DNA of 64,000 bases from Saccharothrix obliqua (lineage in GTDB: Bacteria; Actinomycetota; Actinomycetes; Mycobacteriales; Pseudonocardiaceae): NCBI RefSeq assembly GCF_019375475.1, contig NZ_JAHXGQ010000013.1, positions 124,001-188,000 on the forward strand, given 5' to 3'. Under the pieces are notes generated by a model. The model saw only the letters and a list, made by a program, of their open reading frames with translations. It had not been told where the DNA came from and searched no databases. Position numbers and translations under genes: made by a program. Below are positions 24,084-31,869 of the stretch, piece after piece (positions within the stretch are counted from its first letter, which is position 1; each line of letters begins with the position of its first letter).

Positions 24084-24656
24084 TCAACGAGTGACGATCA
24101 CAAGCACCGCGGCTGCCACGAACGAAATCAACGCGAACCGGAACGTGTGGATGCCGTACCTCATGTGCTTGTGCCTGCGCTGGTGCTGCAAAATTGCCGT
24201 CCACAGTTCGGCCATCGCGCTCTTGTGGACATCGTCGATCGACTGGGCCGTGACGGTCGTCGCAAAGTTGCTATAACCGTCGACCGATGCCAGCGTGTCA
24301 CCCCAGTTGAACATGAACCTACTCGGGATCTCCTTCCTGTGCATTCGCCGAGTGGTACGCCAAGCAGCTACCGCGTTGGTACAGAATGTCAGTGAAACAA
24401 CAGTCAACACGATCGTCACAACAGACAGGGTGCGCATCAGAAGCACCACCCAGAAAGCGATCCCGGATGCTTGCAGAAACGCGTTGGCCTCCAGAATAGA
24501 GGCGGCCAGCAACGCCGCATCCGCGCTCAACAGGACAGCCGCACGGGACGACGTCGATGCCCGCATGCGATCATATCTGTCAATCTGCCACTGAATTAAT
24601 CGCAGCGTATCCCAGGAGTGGGTAGATAAACTGCAGTGCGCCGTCGTCTCAGCCAC
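24084..24656 (-). CDS. Membrane protein resembling Pycsar effector (PycTM)
   Basis: A 190-residue protein with an N-terminal helical segment (about 14-38, DTLRLIQWQIDRYDRMRAST), a hydrophobic hairpin (about 39-58 and 66-97), a cytoplasmic region of about 70 residues, and a last membrane helix (about 171-188, TFRFALISFVAAAVLVIV). The layout and the segment SSRAAVLLSADAALLAASIL resemble the PycTM/DUF5706 effectors of Pycsar anti-phage systems, which damage the membrane when cyclic nucleotide binds. Assignment is by eye. Codons are clearly lower in GC than the neighbours, a sign of transfer. The GTG start at 24656 has no strong ribosome binding site. It diverges from a TIR gene; no cyclase is directly adjacent, the nearest being 2.5 kb away. 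Confidence 0.55.
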   Translation of the reverse strand: MAETTAHCSLSTHSWDTLRLIQWQIDRYDRMRASTSSRAAVLLSADAALLAASILEANAFLQASGIAFWVVLLMRTLSVVTIVLTVVSLTFCTNAVAAWRTTRRMHRKEIPSRFMFNWGDTLASVDGYSNFATTVTAQSIDDVHKSAMAELWTAILQHQRRHKHMRYGIHTFRFALISFVAAAVLVIVTR

Positions 24657-24849
24657 TTGAGTCCATTCGATTATTGGGCTGCGGATATGTGACGCGTATC
24701 ACCACGACACCGGTCACGTGCCCACCGTAGCGCACGCGCACCAGCGTAGACTAGCCTCTCGGGCGCGTCGGGGACCCGAACGGATCACGCGCCGAACGTC
24801 TCCGCGTAGCAGCCGAAGCATATCGGTCCCCTCCAGACAGGATCGCCAC

Positions 24850-25350
24850 TTGACTTCGATATTCATCAACTACCGGAGACGAGATGACGCCTACGCCGCA
24901 GCCTTGTTGGACTACGGGTTATCCCAACAGTTCGGCCCGGAAAGCGTTTTCCGAGCAGGCCGATCGATTCTCGCCGGCGAGGATTACGAGGTCGGCCTGA
25001 GCACAGCGTTGGACTTGTGCTCAGCCATGGTCGTCATCATCGGTCCCGACTGGCAGGATTCTTTCGATGCCTCCGCGGACACGAGCGACTGGGTGGTGAT
25101 CGAGATATCACGAGCCTTGAGGAGGAACATACGGGTGATTCCCGTACTGCTGTCCGGGACGGAGCGCTTGCGCGCCGACGCGCTACCGCCGGAGCTGAAG
25201 ACCCTGGCAAGGCTGCAATACCTGAGATTCGACTACCGGAATATATCTCAGGACCTGGCGCACATCACCGCTGAAATCCGGCGAGCGGTGCCTGAACTCG
25301 CGACTGCGCAGCCTTCGGATCCTCGTGTCGCCCGGGAATCGTCACGGTAG
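24850..25350 (+). CDS. TIR-domain protein
   Basis: A 166-residue protein that is almost entirely a TIR domain. It opens with SIFINYRRRDDAYAAALLDY, has the second box region VFRAGRSILAGEDYEVGLSTAL, then VVIIGPDWQDSF. Glu85 in SDWVVIEISRALRRN is at the position of the catalytic Glu of NAD-cleaving TIRs. The TTG start at 24850 is chosen because AGGA lies seven bases upstream and the TIR fold begins at once; the frame is open to 24718 but reads as Arg/Ser-rich noise. It diverges from the Pycsar-effector-like membrane protein (193 bp between starts) and ends 63 bp from a tRNA gene. An abortive-infection NADase is the natural inference. Confidence 0.82.
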   Translation: MTSIFINYRRRDDAYAAALLDYGLSQQFGPESVFRAGRSILAGEDYEVGLSTALDLCSAMVVIIGPDWQDSFDASADTSDWVVIEISRALRRNIRVIPVLLSGTERLRADALPPELKTLARLQYLRFDYRNISQDLAHITAEIRRAVPELATAQPSDPRVARESSR

Positions 25351-25365
25351 GAGGTCACGCGGTCA

Positions 25366-25397
25366 CGGTGACGAGCACAGCTGTTACTTCGTCACCG
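25366..25397. terminator. Inverted repeat after TIR gene
   Basis: CGGTGACG (25366-25373) and CGTCACCG (25390-25397) can pair around a 16-base loop that itself contains CAGCTG. It is placed between the TIR stop and the oppositely oriented tRNA and may end both transcripts. No T-run. Confidence 0.4.
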
Positions 25398-25413
25398 CGA
25401 ACCCGGAACGACG

Positions 25414-25491
25414 TGGTGGGGCGGGTGGGGCTCGAACCCACGACCTGACGGATTATGAGTCCGCTGCTCTGACCAGCTGAGCTACCGCCCC
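25414..25491 (-). tRNA. tRNA-Met (anticodon CAT)
   Basis: A complete cloverleaf on the minus strand: acceptor GGGGCGG pairs with CCGCCCC, the anticodon arm reads GCGGACTCATAATCCGT, the T arm GTGGGTTCGAGCCCCAC, and the 3' CCA is encoded. The anticodon CAT means elongator Met or, after lysidine modification, Ile2; the sequence does not decide. It borders the lower-GC PycTM/TIR island, and tRNA 3' ends are common integration sites, but no integrase or repeated tRNA end was found. Confidence 0.93.
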
Positions 25492-25576
25492 CTGTTGCGC
25501 GGTTCAGGAGAGTACAGATCGGCGGTCGCCACGTCTCGACAACCCGTCAGCACGTGACCAACCCGTGTGCAAACGG

Positions 25577-26422
25577 CTACGGGGCACCGAGGTCCGCCGG
25601 GCGGTAACCCACCGGGTAGCCGGGGTACGTGCGGTTGCCCGGGTCGTTGGTGAGACGCGGTGTGGTGCGGGGCGGCAGGTGGCGGACCAGGCGCGCCCTC
25701 AGGCGGAGCGCCGTGCGGCCGAGCGCGCCCACCCACGGGTGCGGCGCGGTGAAGCCGAACGCACGCACCATGCGGTCGTCCAGCATCGCCACGGCGGCCT
25801 TCGCGGTCAGCGCCCGCGGCGCGGGGTACCACGAGCAGAACAGGTCCAGCGTGTACTGACCGATCCGACGGTTCGTGTCGCTGTACACGAACTCCTTCTC
25901 CTCGTACGCCCGCTTGAACGCCAGGAACTCGTCATAGGTCTCCGGCACGTCCCGGATCGCCATACGCGCACCCACGGCGCGGTAGAAGTAGAACGCCGCC
26001 AAGCGCTCCTGCCGGGTCAACGGCCGCCACCCGAACCGCTCCAGCCAGTCGATGGGCTCGTACACGAACGTCGACAACACGTACTTCATGTCGTCGTTGG
26101 CGATGTCGTACCGACCGTGCAGGCGGTTCACCACGCGCAGCGCCTCCTTGCCCCGTGGCGAGTCGTAGCCGTGGTCCACCAGCTCCGCCATGAGCAGCGC
26201 GGTGTCGTCGTAGCGCTTCTGCGGCCGGTGCTCGAACTCGCCGGTCCGGGCCAGCAGCGACGAGATGGACGGCACGCAGTACGTCTTGAACAACGCGAAC
26301 TCCAGCGCCCGCACGTAGTCCCACGGGAACTCGTAGGCCGATGACACCCGCATGATGCGTTCGTGGTCCCGCACGGGGTCCAGGGACTCGATGAGGCGGC
26401 GGTTGGCGAAGCGGTCCGACAT
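25577..26422 (-). CDS. MpaB-family oxygenase (DUF2236-like)
   Basis: A 281-residue protein of the MpaB/latex-clearing-protein-related family. Conserved-looking segments are EFPWDYVRALEFALFKTYCV, RYDDTALLMAELVDHGYDS, RVVNRLHGRYDIANDDMKYVLSTF (His near a helix end, as in the heme ligand region of the family) and ERLAAFYFYRAVGARMAI. The family includes heme-dependent oxygenases and many uncharacterised actinobacterial proteins. The start is ATG 26422 with GGGA upstream. It lies between two tRNA genes on the same strand, so it is probably transcribed on its own. Confidence 0.75.
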   Translation of the reverse strand: MSDRFANRRLIESLDPVRDHERIMRVSSAYEFPWDYVRALEFALFKTYCVPSISSLLARTGEFEHRPQKRYDDTALLMAELVDHGYDSPRGKEALRVVNRLHGRYDIANDDMKYVLSTFVYEPIDWLERFGWRPLTRQERLAAFYFYRAVGARMAIRDVPETYDEFLAFKRAYEEKEFVYSDTNRRIGQYTLDLFCSWYPAPRALTAKAAVAMLDDRMVRAFGFTAPHPWVGALGRTALRLRARLVRHLPPRTTPRLTNDPGNRTYPGYPVGYRPADLGAP

Positions 26423-26591
26423 GTTCCCAGCGTGCCGCACCGGACCGCCTCCGTCGGTGTGTCAAACGGGTGATCAGGGTTTGCGCCGCCCGGCTCCGGG
26501 TCACCCTGGGACCGGACTTCGGGGAACGGGGACGACGCATGGACAGACGAATCAGCCCCCGTCCGTGCTGGACGAGGGCTGACCCTGAAAG

Positions 26592-26663
26592 CTCCCCCAA
26601 CTGGATTCGAACCAGTAACCCTTCGATTAACAGTCGAATGCTCTGCCGTTGAGCTATGGGGGA
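26592..26663 (-). tRNA. tRNA-Asn (anticodon GTT)
   Basis: A complete cloverleaf on the minus strand: acceptor TCCCCCA pairs with TGGGGGA, the anticodon arm reads TTCGACTGTTAATCGAA, and the T arm ACTGGTTCGAATCCAGT. CCA is not encoded. Confidence 0.95.
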
Positions 26664-26799
26664 ATGTTCGGTTGTGCCGCCCGGCCTCGCGGCCTGACAG
26701 TGCACAACTCTAGCGCATCGTGGACAGTGCTCGCACACACCCCCTCCTTCTGCGGCAGGATGGGACTTGACCAGGCACAACAGCACGGGAGGAGATCCC

Positions 26800-27039
26800 A
26801 TGAAGGGCATCCTGTTCGGCGCGGCGATCGGCTACGTCCTCGGCGCACGCGCGGGTCGCCACCGGTACGACCAGATCGCCCGCGCGTTCCGCGCCGTGGC
26901 CGACCACCCGGCCGTGCAAGGGGCCGCGGGTGTCGTCCGGGCCAAGGTGAGCGAGAAGACCGGTTTCGGGCGGCGGCGGGCGCAGACCAACGGGTACCAC
27001 CGCGACCCGGTGATCCCCGCGGAGCCGGTCAACCGCTGA
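26800..27039 (+). CDS. Small YtxH-like membrane-associated protein
   Basis: A 79-residue protein that begins MKGILFGAAIGYVLGARAGR, a short glycine-rich hydrophobic segment followed by a basic helix, as in the YtxH/actinobacterial MKG family. The remainder is hydrophilic (YDQIARAFRAVADHPAVQGA). The ATG start has an excellent GGAGGAG six bases upstream. Function unknown; it is convergent with the methyltransferase gene. Confidence 0.8.
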   Translation: MKGILFGAAIGYVLGARAGRHRYDQIARAFRAVADHPAVQGAAGVVRAKVSEKTGFGRRRAQTNGYHRDPVIPAEPVNR

Positions 27040-27044
27040 CGCGC

Positions 27045-27794
27045 CTAGCGCACGCGGGCCACGGCGAAGATCCGCCGGAACGGGAACCAGGTGGCCCCGT
27101 CGGCCCGCCGCGGGTACGCGGCCCGCAGCCGGGGCGCGAGCGCGGCCCGGAACTCGGCCCACGCGGCGTCGTCCAACGCCGCCCGCACGGGCCGCAGCGC
27201 GGTGCCGCTGATCCACTCCAGGACGGCGTCCGGCCCGGTGAGGCGCTGGAGGTAGGTGGTCTCCCACGCGTCGACCTCGGCGGCGTCACCCAGCACGTCG
27301 GCGTAGCCCGCCGCGTCGAGCACCGGGTCCACCCGCATCAGCCCGGTCAGCTCCGGCCACGAGGACGCCACCAGCTCGCGGGTGAGGGCGTGCGACGGCC
27401 CGTCGAAGTTGCCGGGCACCTGCACGCCCAGCCACGCCCCGGACGGCAGCGCGCCCACCCACTTCCGCAGCAGGTCCGGGTGGCCCTCCACCCACTGGAG
27501 GACGGCGTTGGTCACCACGACGTCCGTGTCGTCGGACGGCGTCCAGTCGGCCACGTCCGCCACCCGGGCGTCCACGCCGTGCTCCCGCGCCGCCGCGACC
27601 ATCTCCGGTGACGAGTCGAACGCCGTCACGACGGCGTCGGGCCACCGGGCGACGAGGGTCCGCGTCAGGTTCCCCGGCCCGCAGCCGAGGTCGACGACGC
27701 GACGCGGCGAGTGCGCGCCGATCCGCGCCACCAGCTCGTGGAACGGCCGCGAGCGGTGGTCGGCGAAGGACAGGTACGCCACCGGATCCCACAT
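27045..27794 (-). CDS. tam: Trans-aconitate 2-methyltransferase-like enzyme
   Basis: A 249-residue class I SAM methyltransferase of the Tam type. It starts [20 protein letters not shown], with SAM motif [15 protein letters not shown], the acidic loop [11 protein letters not shown] and the substrate-region motifs [14 protein letters not shown] and [15 protein letters not shown], all hallmarks of Tam. The family detoxifies spontaneously formed trans-aconitate by esterification. ATG 27794 is preferred; a GTG three codons earlier is possible. A perfect 16-bp palindrome lies 9 bp upstream of the ATG, so repressor control is likely. Confidence 0.87.
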   Translation of the reverse strand: MWDPVAYLSFADHRSRPFHELVARIGAHSPRRVVDLGCGPGNLTRTLVARWPDAVVTAFDSSPEMVAAAREHGVDARVADVADWTPSDDTDVVVTNAVLQWVEGHPDLLRKWVGALPSGAWLGVQVPGNFDGPSHALTRELVASSWPELTGLMRVDPVLDAAGYADVLGDAAEVDAWETTYLQRLTGPDAVLEWISGTALRPVRAALDDAAWAEFRAALAPRLRAAYPRRADGATWFPFRRIFAVARVR

Positions 27795-27802
27795 GACTCT
27801 CA

Positions 27803-27818
27803 CAGTACGCGCGTACTG
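27803..27818. promoter_or_regulatory. Perfect 16-bp palindrome upstream of tam
   Basis: CAGTACGCGCGTACTG is perfectly symmetrical and begins 9 bp before the tam ATG. TetR-family operators often have this form. No regulator gene is adjacent, so the binding protein would be encoded elsewhere. Confidence 0.5.
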
Positions 27819-27835
27819 CTTTTTGTCGAGGGGGT

Positions 27836-28348
27836 TCAGTCGACCGGCTTGAGGCGGGCGATCTTCGCCGCGACCTCCTCGGCGATCCGCCGCACCCTGG
27901 CCACGTCGACACCCGCGTCCGGCCGGACCTGGAGCACCACGCCGTCACGCCCCGGCACCTTGCGCTGGAGGAACCACGCGCCCGGCTCCTCGTGCCGGTG
28001 CCGCACCCGGATCGACGCGGTCACCCTGGCGTGCACCACCTCGGGCACCTTGCCCGGCGTCGCCAGCGGGTACCGGACCGGCGGCAGGTCGCGCAGCACC
28101 ACGGCCTCGCCCGCGACGCCGTCCTCCTCCGCCTCGACCACGGTCAGCGCGCCACCACGCCACACCGCCTTGGACAGCAGGTGCCACCCGACGCGACGCG
28201 GCCCCGGCAGCCACAGCCCCAGGGACGTCGCCACCAGGAACCCGTCACCCGTCGCCGCCGACGCCAGCACCCGCTCGTCCGCCTCCAGCGCACCGGTGAA
28301 CCCGGCGGGCGCACCCGAGCCGAACAGCCTGCCCCACAGCCCCATCAC
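27836..28348 (-). CDS. Conserved hypothetical protein coupled to dnaG
   Basis: A 170-residue soluble protein that I do not recognise by function. It begins [21 protein letters not shown], has a beta-rich middle ([23 protein letters not shown], which resembles a PH-like or photosystem-type barrel) and a C-terminal helix ([19 protein letters not shown]). The ATG start overlaps the dnaG stop in an ATGA, so it is translated with primase, an arrangement seen in related actinomycetes. Any role in replication is conjecture. Confidence 0.75.
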   Translation of the reverse strand: MMGLWGRLFGSGAPAGFTGALEADERVLASAATGDGFLVATSLGLWLPGPRRVGWHLLSKAVWRGGALTVVEAEEDGVAGEAVVLRDLPPVRYPLATPGKVPEVVHARVTASIRVRHRHEEPGAWFLQRKVPGRDGVVLQVRPDAGVDVARVRRIAEEVAAKIARLKPVD

Positions 28349-30237
28349 AACCCGCCGACCGCTTGTTCGCCCAGTTCCTTGTGGTAAGCCTCAAGCGCGA
28401 TCAGGTCGCCGAACAGGGCGCGGTACTCGTCGGCCTCCTCGACCGGCGACACCCGCCGCAGCCGCGACTTGATCTCCACGATCTGCGCGGCCACCAGCAG
28501 CTGCTGCAACCTGGTCAGCACGCTCTGCACGTACCGGTACTCGTCGTCGGCACGCACCTGGAGCGCCTCCACGGACAGCTCGGTGAGCACCGACCGCACG
28601 ACCTGCTGGTCGCACTGGCGGCTGACCGCGTCCACGAACGCCGGCCCGGACAGCCCGCCCGACGCGCCGCCCGCCTCCCGGATCGCCCGGTGCAGCGCCT
28701 GGTACGCGGGGTGCGTGAACGCCTCGTCCGGCAGCGAGTCGTAGTACGGCCCGGCCATCTCCGGCAGTTGCAGGGCGGCCTTCAACGCCTCCCGCTGGTG
28801 CCACAGCCGGGGGTCGCGCGGGTCGGGCCGGGCCGGACCCTCGGCCTCCACGGCGAGCGTGCCCTGGTTCGGGTCCACCGGCCGCGGCCTGCCCTTGGCG
28901 GGCGCACGGCCGTTCGCGGTCTCCCGGACCCGCCGCACCACGGCCGCCTCGTCGTCCCAGCCGACCCACCAGGCCAGCCGCGTCGCGTACCCGTCGCGCT
29001 TGGCGCGGTCCTTGATCTGCGCGACGAACGGCACCATCTTCTTCAACGCCTCGACGCGGCCGTCGATCGAGTCCAGGTCGTACGCCTGCAACTGGGTCCT
29101 GATGGCGAACTCGAACAGCGGCGTGCGGCGTGCCACCAGGTCGCGCACGGCGACGTCGCCCTTGACCTGCCGCAGCTCGCACGGGTCCATGTCGTCGGGC
29201 GCGATGGCGATGTAGGTCTGCGCGGAGAAGTGCTGCTCGCCCTCGAACGCCTTGAGCGCCGCCTTCTGGCCCGCCGCGTCGCCGTCGAAGGTGAAGATCA
29301 CCTCGCCGTTCATGTCGTCGTCGATGAGCAGGCGGCGCAGCACGTTCATGTGCTCGGCGCCGAAGGCCGTGCCGCACGACGCGACCGCCGTCGGGACGCC
29401 CGCCAGGTGCATCGCCATCACGTCGGTGTAGCCCTCGACCACCACGGCCTGCCGGCGCTTCGCGATCTCCCGCTTGGCGAGGTCCAGGCCGAACAGGACG
29501 GTGGACTTCTTGTAGATCGGGCTCTCGCCGGTGTTGAGGTACTTGGCCTGGATCGGGTCGTCGTCGAAGATCCGCCGCGCGCCGAAGCCCACCACGTCGC
29601 CGCCGAGGTCCCGGATCGGCCACAGCAGCCGGCGGTGGAAGCGGTCGATCGGGCCCTGCCTGCCCTCCTTGGACAGCTGGGCCTTGATCAGCTCGGTCAG
29701 CTCGAAGCCGCGGCCGAGCAGGTGCTTGGTGAGCCGGTCCCAGCCGGCGGGCGCGAAGCCGCAGCCGAACGTGCGCGCGGCGTTCTCGTCGAACCCGCGC
29801 TGCGCCAGGAACTCCCGCGCGGGCAGCGCCTCCGGCGAGGCGAGCTGCTCGGCGTAGAACTCGGCGGCGGCGCGGTGCGCCTCGATGAGCCTCGACCTGG
29901 TGCCGCGGTCGCGCTGCACCGTCGCGCCGCCGCCCTCGTAGGTGAGCCGGATGCCCGCGCGGTCGGCGAGCCGTTCGACGGCCTCCACGAAACCGAGGTG
30001 CTCGATCTTCATCACGAACGCGATGACGTCGCCGCCCTCGCCGCAGCCGAAGCAGTGGTACGTGCCGTGCGTCGGGCGCACGTTGAAGCTCGGTGACTTC
30101 TCGTCGTGGAACGGGCACAGGCCCTTCAGCGCGCCTCCGCCCGCCCGGCGGAGGGACACGTGGTCGCCGACGACCTCGTCGATCCGGCTGCGGTCCCGCA
30201 CCAACGCGATATCGCTGTCCCGGATTCGTCCTGCCAC
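28345..30237 (-). CDS. dnaG: DNA primase
   Basis: A 630-residue primase that makes RNA primers for replication. The N-terminal zinc domain has Cys41, His44 (CPFHDEKSPSF), Cys62 and Cys65 (HCFGCGEGG). The RNA polymerase core contains the TOPRIM motifs VVVEGYTDVMAMH and FTFDGDAAG. The C-terminal about 150 residues are the helicase-interaction domain. The GTG start at 30237 (VAGRIRDSDIALVRDR) fits the family; the frame open upstream is antisense to the sigma factor gene. Followed by a coupled hypothetical gene; divergent from the sigma factor. Confidence 0.97.
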   Translation of the reverse strand: MAGRIRDSDIALVRDRSRIDEVVGDHVSLRRAGGGALKGLCPFHDEKSPSFNVRPTHGTYHCFGCGEGGDVIAFVMKIEHLGFVEAVERLADRAGIRLTYEGGGATVQRDRGTRSRLIEAHRAAAEFYAEQLASPEALPAREFLAQRGFDENAARTFGCGFAPAGWDRLTKHLLGRGFELTELIKAQLSKEGRQGPIDRFHRRLLWPIRDLGGDVVGFGARRIFDDDPIQAKYLNTGESPIYKKSTVLFGLDLAKREIAKRRQAVVVEGYTDVMAMHLAGVPTAVASCGTAFGAEHMNVLRRLLIDDDMNGEVIFTFDGDAAGQKAALKAFEGEQHFSAQTYIAIAPDDMDPCELRQVKGDVAVRDLVARRTPLFEFAIRTQLQAYDLDSIDGRVEALKKMVPFVAQIKDRAKRDGYATRLAWWVGWDDEAAVVRRVRETANGRAPAKGRPRPVDPNQGTLAVEAEGPARPDPRDPRLWHQREALKAALQLPEMAGPYYDSLPDEAFTHPAYQALHRAIREAGGASGGLSGPAFVDAVSRQCDQQVVRSVLTELSVEALQVRADDEYRYVQSVLTRLQQLLVAAQIVEIKSRLRRVSPVEEADEYRALFGDLIALEAYHKELGEQAVGGL

Positions 30238-30270
30238 GGTCGCCGAGTCTAGTGCCGGCAGACTGGAGGG

Positions 30271-31161
30271 GTGACCGCAGCCGAGCAGACCCTGGCCGTC
30301 GCCTTCACGGAACAGCGGGCGCACCTGATCGGCGTGGCCTACCGGCTCACCGGCAGCGTGGCGGACGCCGAGGACGCGGTGCAGGAGGCGTGGCTGCGGC
30401 TGTCGCGGTTGTCGGACCGGGCGCGGGCGGAGATCGCGGACCTGCGGGCGTGGCTGACCACCGTGGTGGGGAGGCTGTGCCTGGACCAGCTGCGGTCGGC
30501 CGCGGTGCGGCGGGAGCGGTACGTCGGTCAGTGGCTCCCCGAGCCGCTGGTCACGTCGTCCGAGGACGACCCGTTGGACGCGGTGGTCCGCGACGACGGC
30601 GTGCGGATGGCGGCCCTGGTGCTGCTGGACGAGCTGACGCCCGAGCAGCGGGTGGCGTTCGTGCTGCACGACGCGTTCGGGGTGCCGTTCGACTCCATCG
30701 CCGAGACCCTGGGGTGCGCCGTGGCGACGGCGCGGCAGCACGCGTCACGCGGCAGGCGAGCCGCGTCGGCCGCCCCTCCCCCGCCGCGCGTGCCGCCCAC
30801 CGAGCACCGGGAGGTCCTGGAGAAGTTCCTGGCGGCGCTGGCGGCCGGTGACGTGGCGGCCGTGGTGGGGTTGCTGCACCCGGACGTCGTCGCGCTGGGC
30901 GACAGCGACGGCAAGGCGCGGACCGCGCTCAACGCGGTGGTCGGGGCGGAGAAGGTCGCACGCTTCCTGCTCGGCCTGGTGCGCAAGTACGGGGGGATAC
31001 CGGCCGGCGAACCGGTTTTGGTCAACGGCGAGCCCGGCATGAAGTTCCCCGCCCAGGACAAGCTGGCGGCACGAGTGGCGGCGGTCGCCGTGCGGGACGG
31101 CCGGGTCGTGGCGTTCTACGACTTCGTGAACCCGGACAAGCTCCGCCACGTCACCTTCTGA
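30271..31161 (+). CDS. sigJ: ECF sigma factor, ECF41/SigJ type
   Basis: A 296-residue ECF sigma factor with a fused C-terminal SnoaL-like domain. Region 2 reads HLIGVAYRLTGSVADAEDAV, region 4 LTPEQRVAFVLHDAFGVPFD. The domain after about residue 175 carries the ECF41 hallmarks DSDGKART (the DGGGK-like loop) and NPDKLRHVTF at the very end, through which activity is controlled without a separate anti-sigma factor. ECF41 genes usually lie next to a carboxymuconolactone decarboxylase, oxidoreductase or epimerase gene; here an AhpD/CMD gene lies 1.4 kb downstream. The start is GTG 30271, 33 bp from the divergent dnaG start. Confidence 0.9.
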   Translation: MTAAEQTLAVAFTEQRAHLIGVAYRLTGSVADAEDAVQEAWLRLSRLSDRARAEIADLRAWLTTVVGRLCLDQLRSAAVRRERYVGQWLPEPLVTSSEDDPLDAVVRDDGVRMAALVLLDELTPEQRVAFVLHDAFGVPFDSIAETLGCAVATARQHASRGRRAASAAPPPPRVPPTEHREVLEKFLAALAAGDVAAVVGLLHPDVVALGDSDGKARTALNAVVGAEKVARFLLGLVRKYGGIPAGEPVLVNGEPGMKFPAQDKLAARVAAVAVRDGRVVAFYDFVNPDKLRHVTF

Positions 31162-31175
31162 CCCGCCCGCCCTCC

Positions 31176-31206
31176 GAAACTTTCAGGGAGCCTCCCTGAA
31201 AGTTTC
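31176..31206. repeat. Palindromic repeat copy 1 (perfect)
   Basis: Perfect 14-bp arms GAAACTTTCAGGGA / TCCCTGAAAGTTTC with a 3-bp centre, starting 15 bp after the sigma factor stop. It may also serve as that gene's terminator. Confidence 0.85.
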
Positions 31207-31270
31207 CGCCTCAACCACCCAGCGGCCCGCGCACCAGTCGCGATCCACCGGCCGCCGACCCGATCGCCGA

Positions 31271-31299
31271 CAACTATCAGGCAGGCTCCCTGAAAGTTG
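31271..31299. repeat. Palindromic repeat copy 2
   Basis: Same family as copy 1: left arm CAACTATCAGGCAGG, right arm CTCCCTGAAAGTTG. The arms are imperfect. Confidence 0.75.
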
Positions 31300-31507
31300 G
31301 CCGGCCGCACCCAGCCGAAGAGCCGGCCCACGCATCCGCCCGGCCACCGCCCGGCCACCACCCGGCCGCCGGCCCGCGGCGCGCCCTATCAGCCGAACCG
31401 CGGGTCCCGTAGGCCAGCCCGGCCGATCTGCCGGGGCGGCAACCGCGGCTGTCCCCGCGGCCCAGCGTCGACCGAGACGGGCTGCCGACAACGTCGCCCC
31501 GGCTCGC

Positions 31508-31536
31508 GAAACTTTCAGGGAGCCTTCCTGATAGTT
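31508..31536. repeat. Palindromic repeat copy 3
   Basis: Left arm GAAACTTTCAGGGAG is identical to copy 1; right arm CTTCCTGATAGTT is diverged. Confidence 0.75.
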
Positions 31537-31553
31537 AGGGCCGGTCGCGGTAT

Positions 31554-31581
31554 CTATACAGGCAGGCTTCCTGAAAATTAG
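31554..31581. repeat. Palindromic repeat copy 4
   Basis: Left arm CTATACAGGCAGG, right arm CTTCCTGAAAATTAG. The most diverged copy; it shares the AGGCAGGCT core with copy 2. Confidence 0.65.
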
Positions 31582-31808
31582 GCGGCTCGGCCGGGCCGAT
31601 CGACCATCGCCGACCGCGAACACCGGCGGCGACGCGGATGCGGGCGGCGACGGAGGCTCGGGCGCAGGTGGGCGCGAGTCGAGGAGCGGACCCCGGGGTG
31701 CGGAGGCGCGAACCGGCCGCGAGGGGTGTGGGAGCGCGTGCAGTCGCCCTCGCGGCCACGCGGAGCAACCGACCCTCCACAGGGAGTGAACTGAACGGCA
31801 GATCCGCT

Positions 31809-31822
31809 TTGGTCTAGACCAA
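31809..31822. promoter_or_regulatory. Perfect DasR-type operator (dre)
   Basis: TTGGTCTAGACCAA contains the exact core TGGTCTAGACCA of DasR-responsive elements known from Streptomyces, bound by the GlcNAc-6-phosphate-sensing GntR/HutC regulator DasR. It ends 47 bp before the dioxygenase ATG, close to promoter-like DNA (GATACGTTGAAG). Regulation by a DasR homologue is inferred; no dasR gene is in the window. Confidence 0.7.
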
Positions 31823-31869
31823 GATACGTTGAAGGGGCCGCCTTTCCCACCACGAGAGGACAGCCCCAC

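Larger units (their letters stand above)
31162..31869. other. Intergenic region with palindrome cluster
   Basis: About 700 bases without a gene. It contains four related palindromic repeats (31176-31581), a low-complexity GC stretch, and at the right end a DasR-type operator and promoter-like DNA for the dioxygenase gene. All open frames here are low-complexity. Confidence 0.6.

Noticed and set aside
25414-25491. tRNA-Met as attachment site of an integrated element
   Set aside because: No integrase, excisionase or second copy of the tRNA 3' end was found in the window; the lower GC of the neighbouring genes alone does not prove integration.
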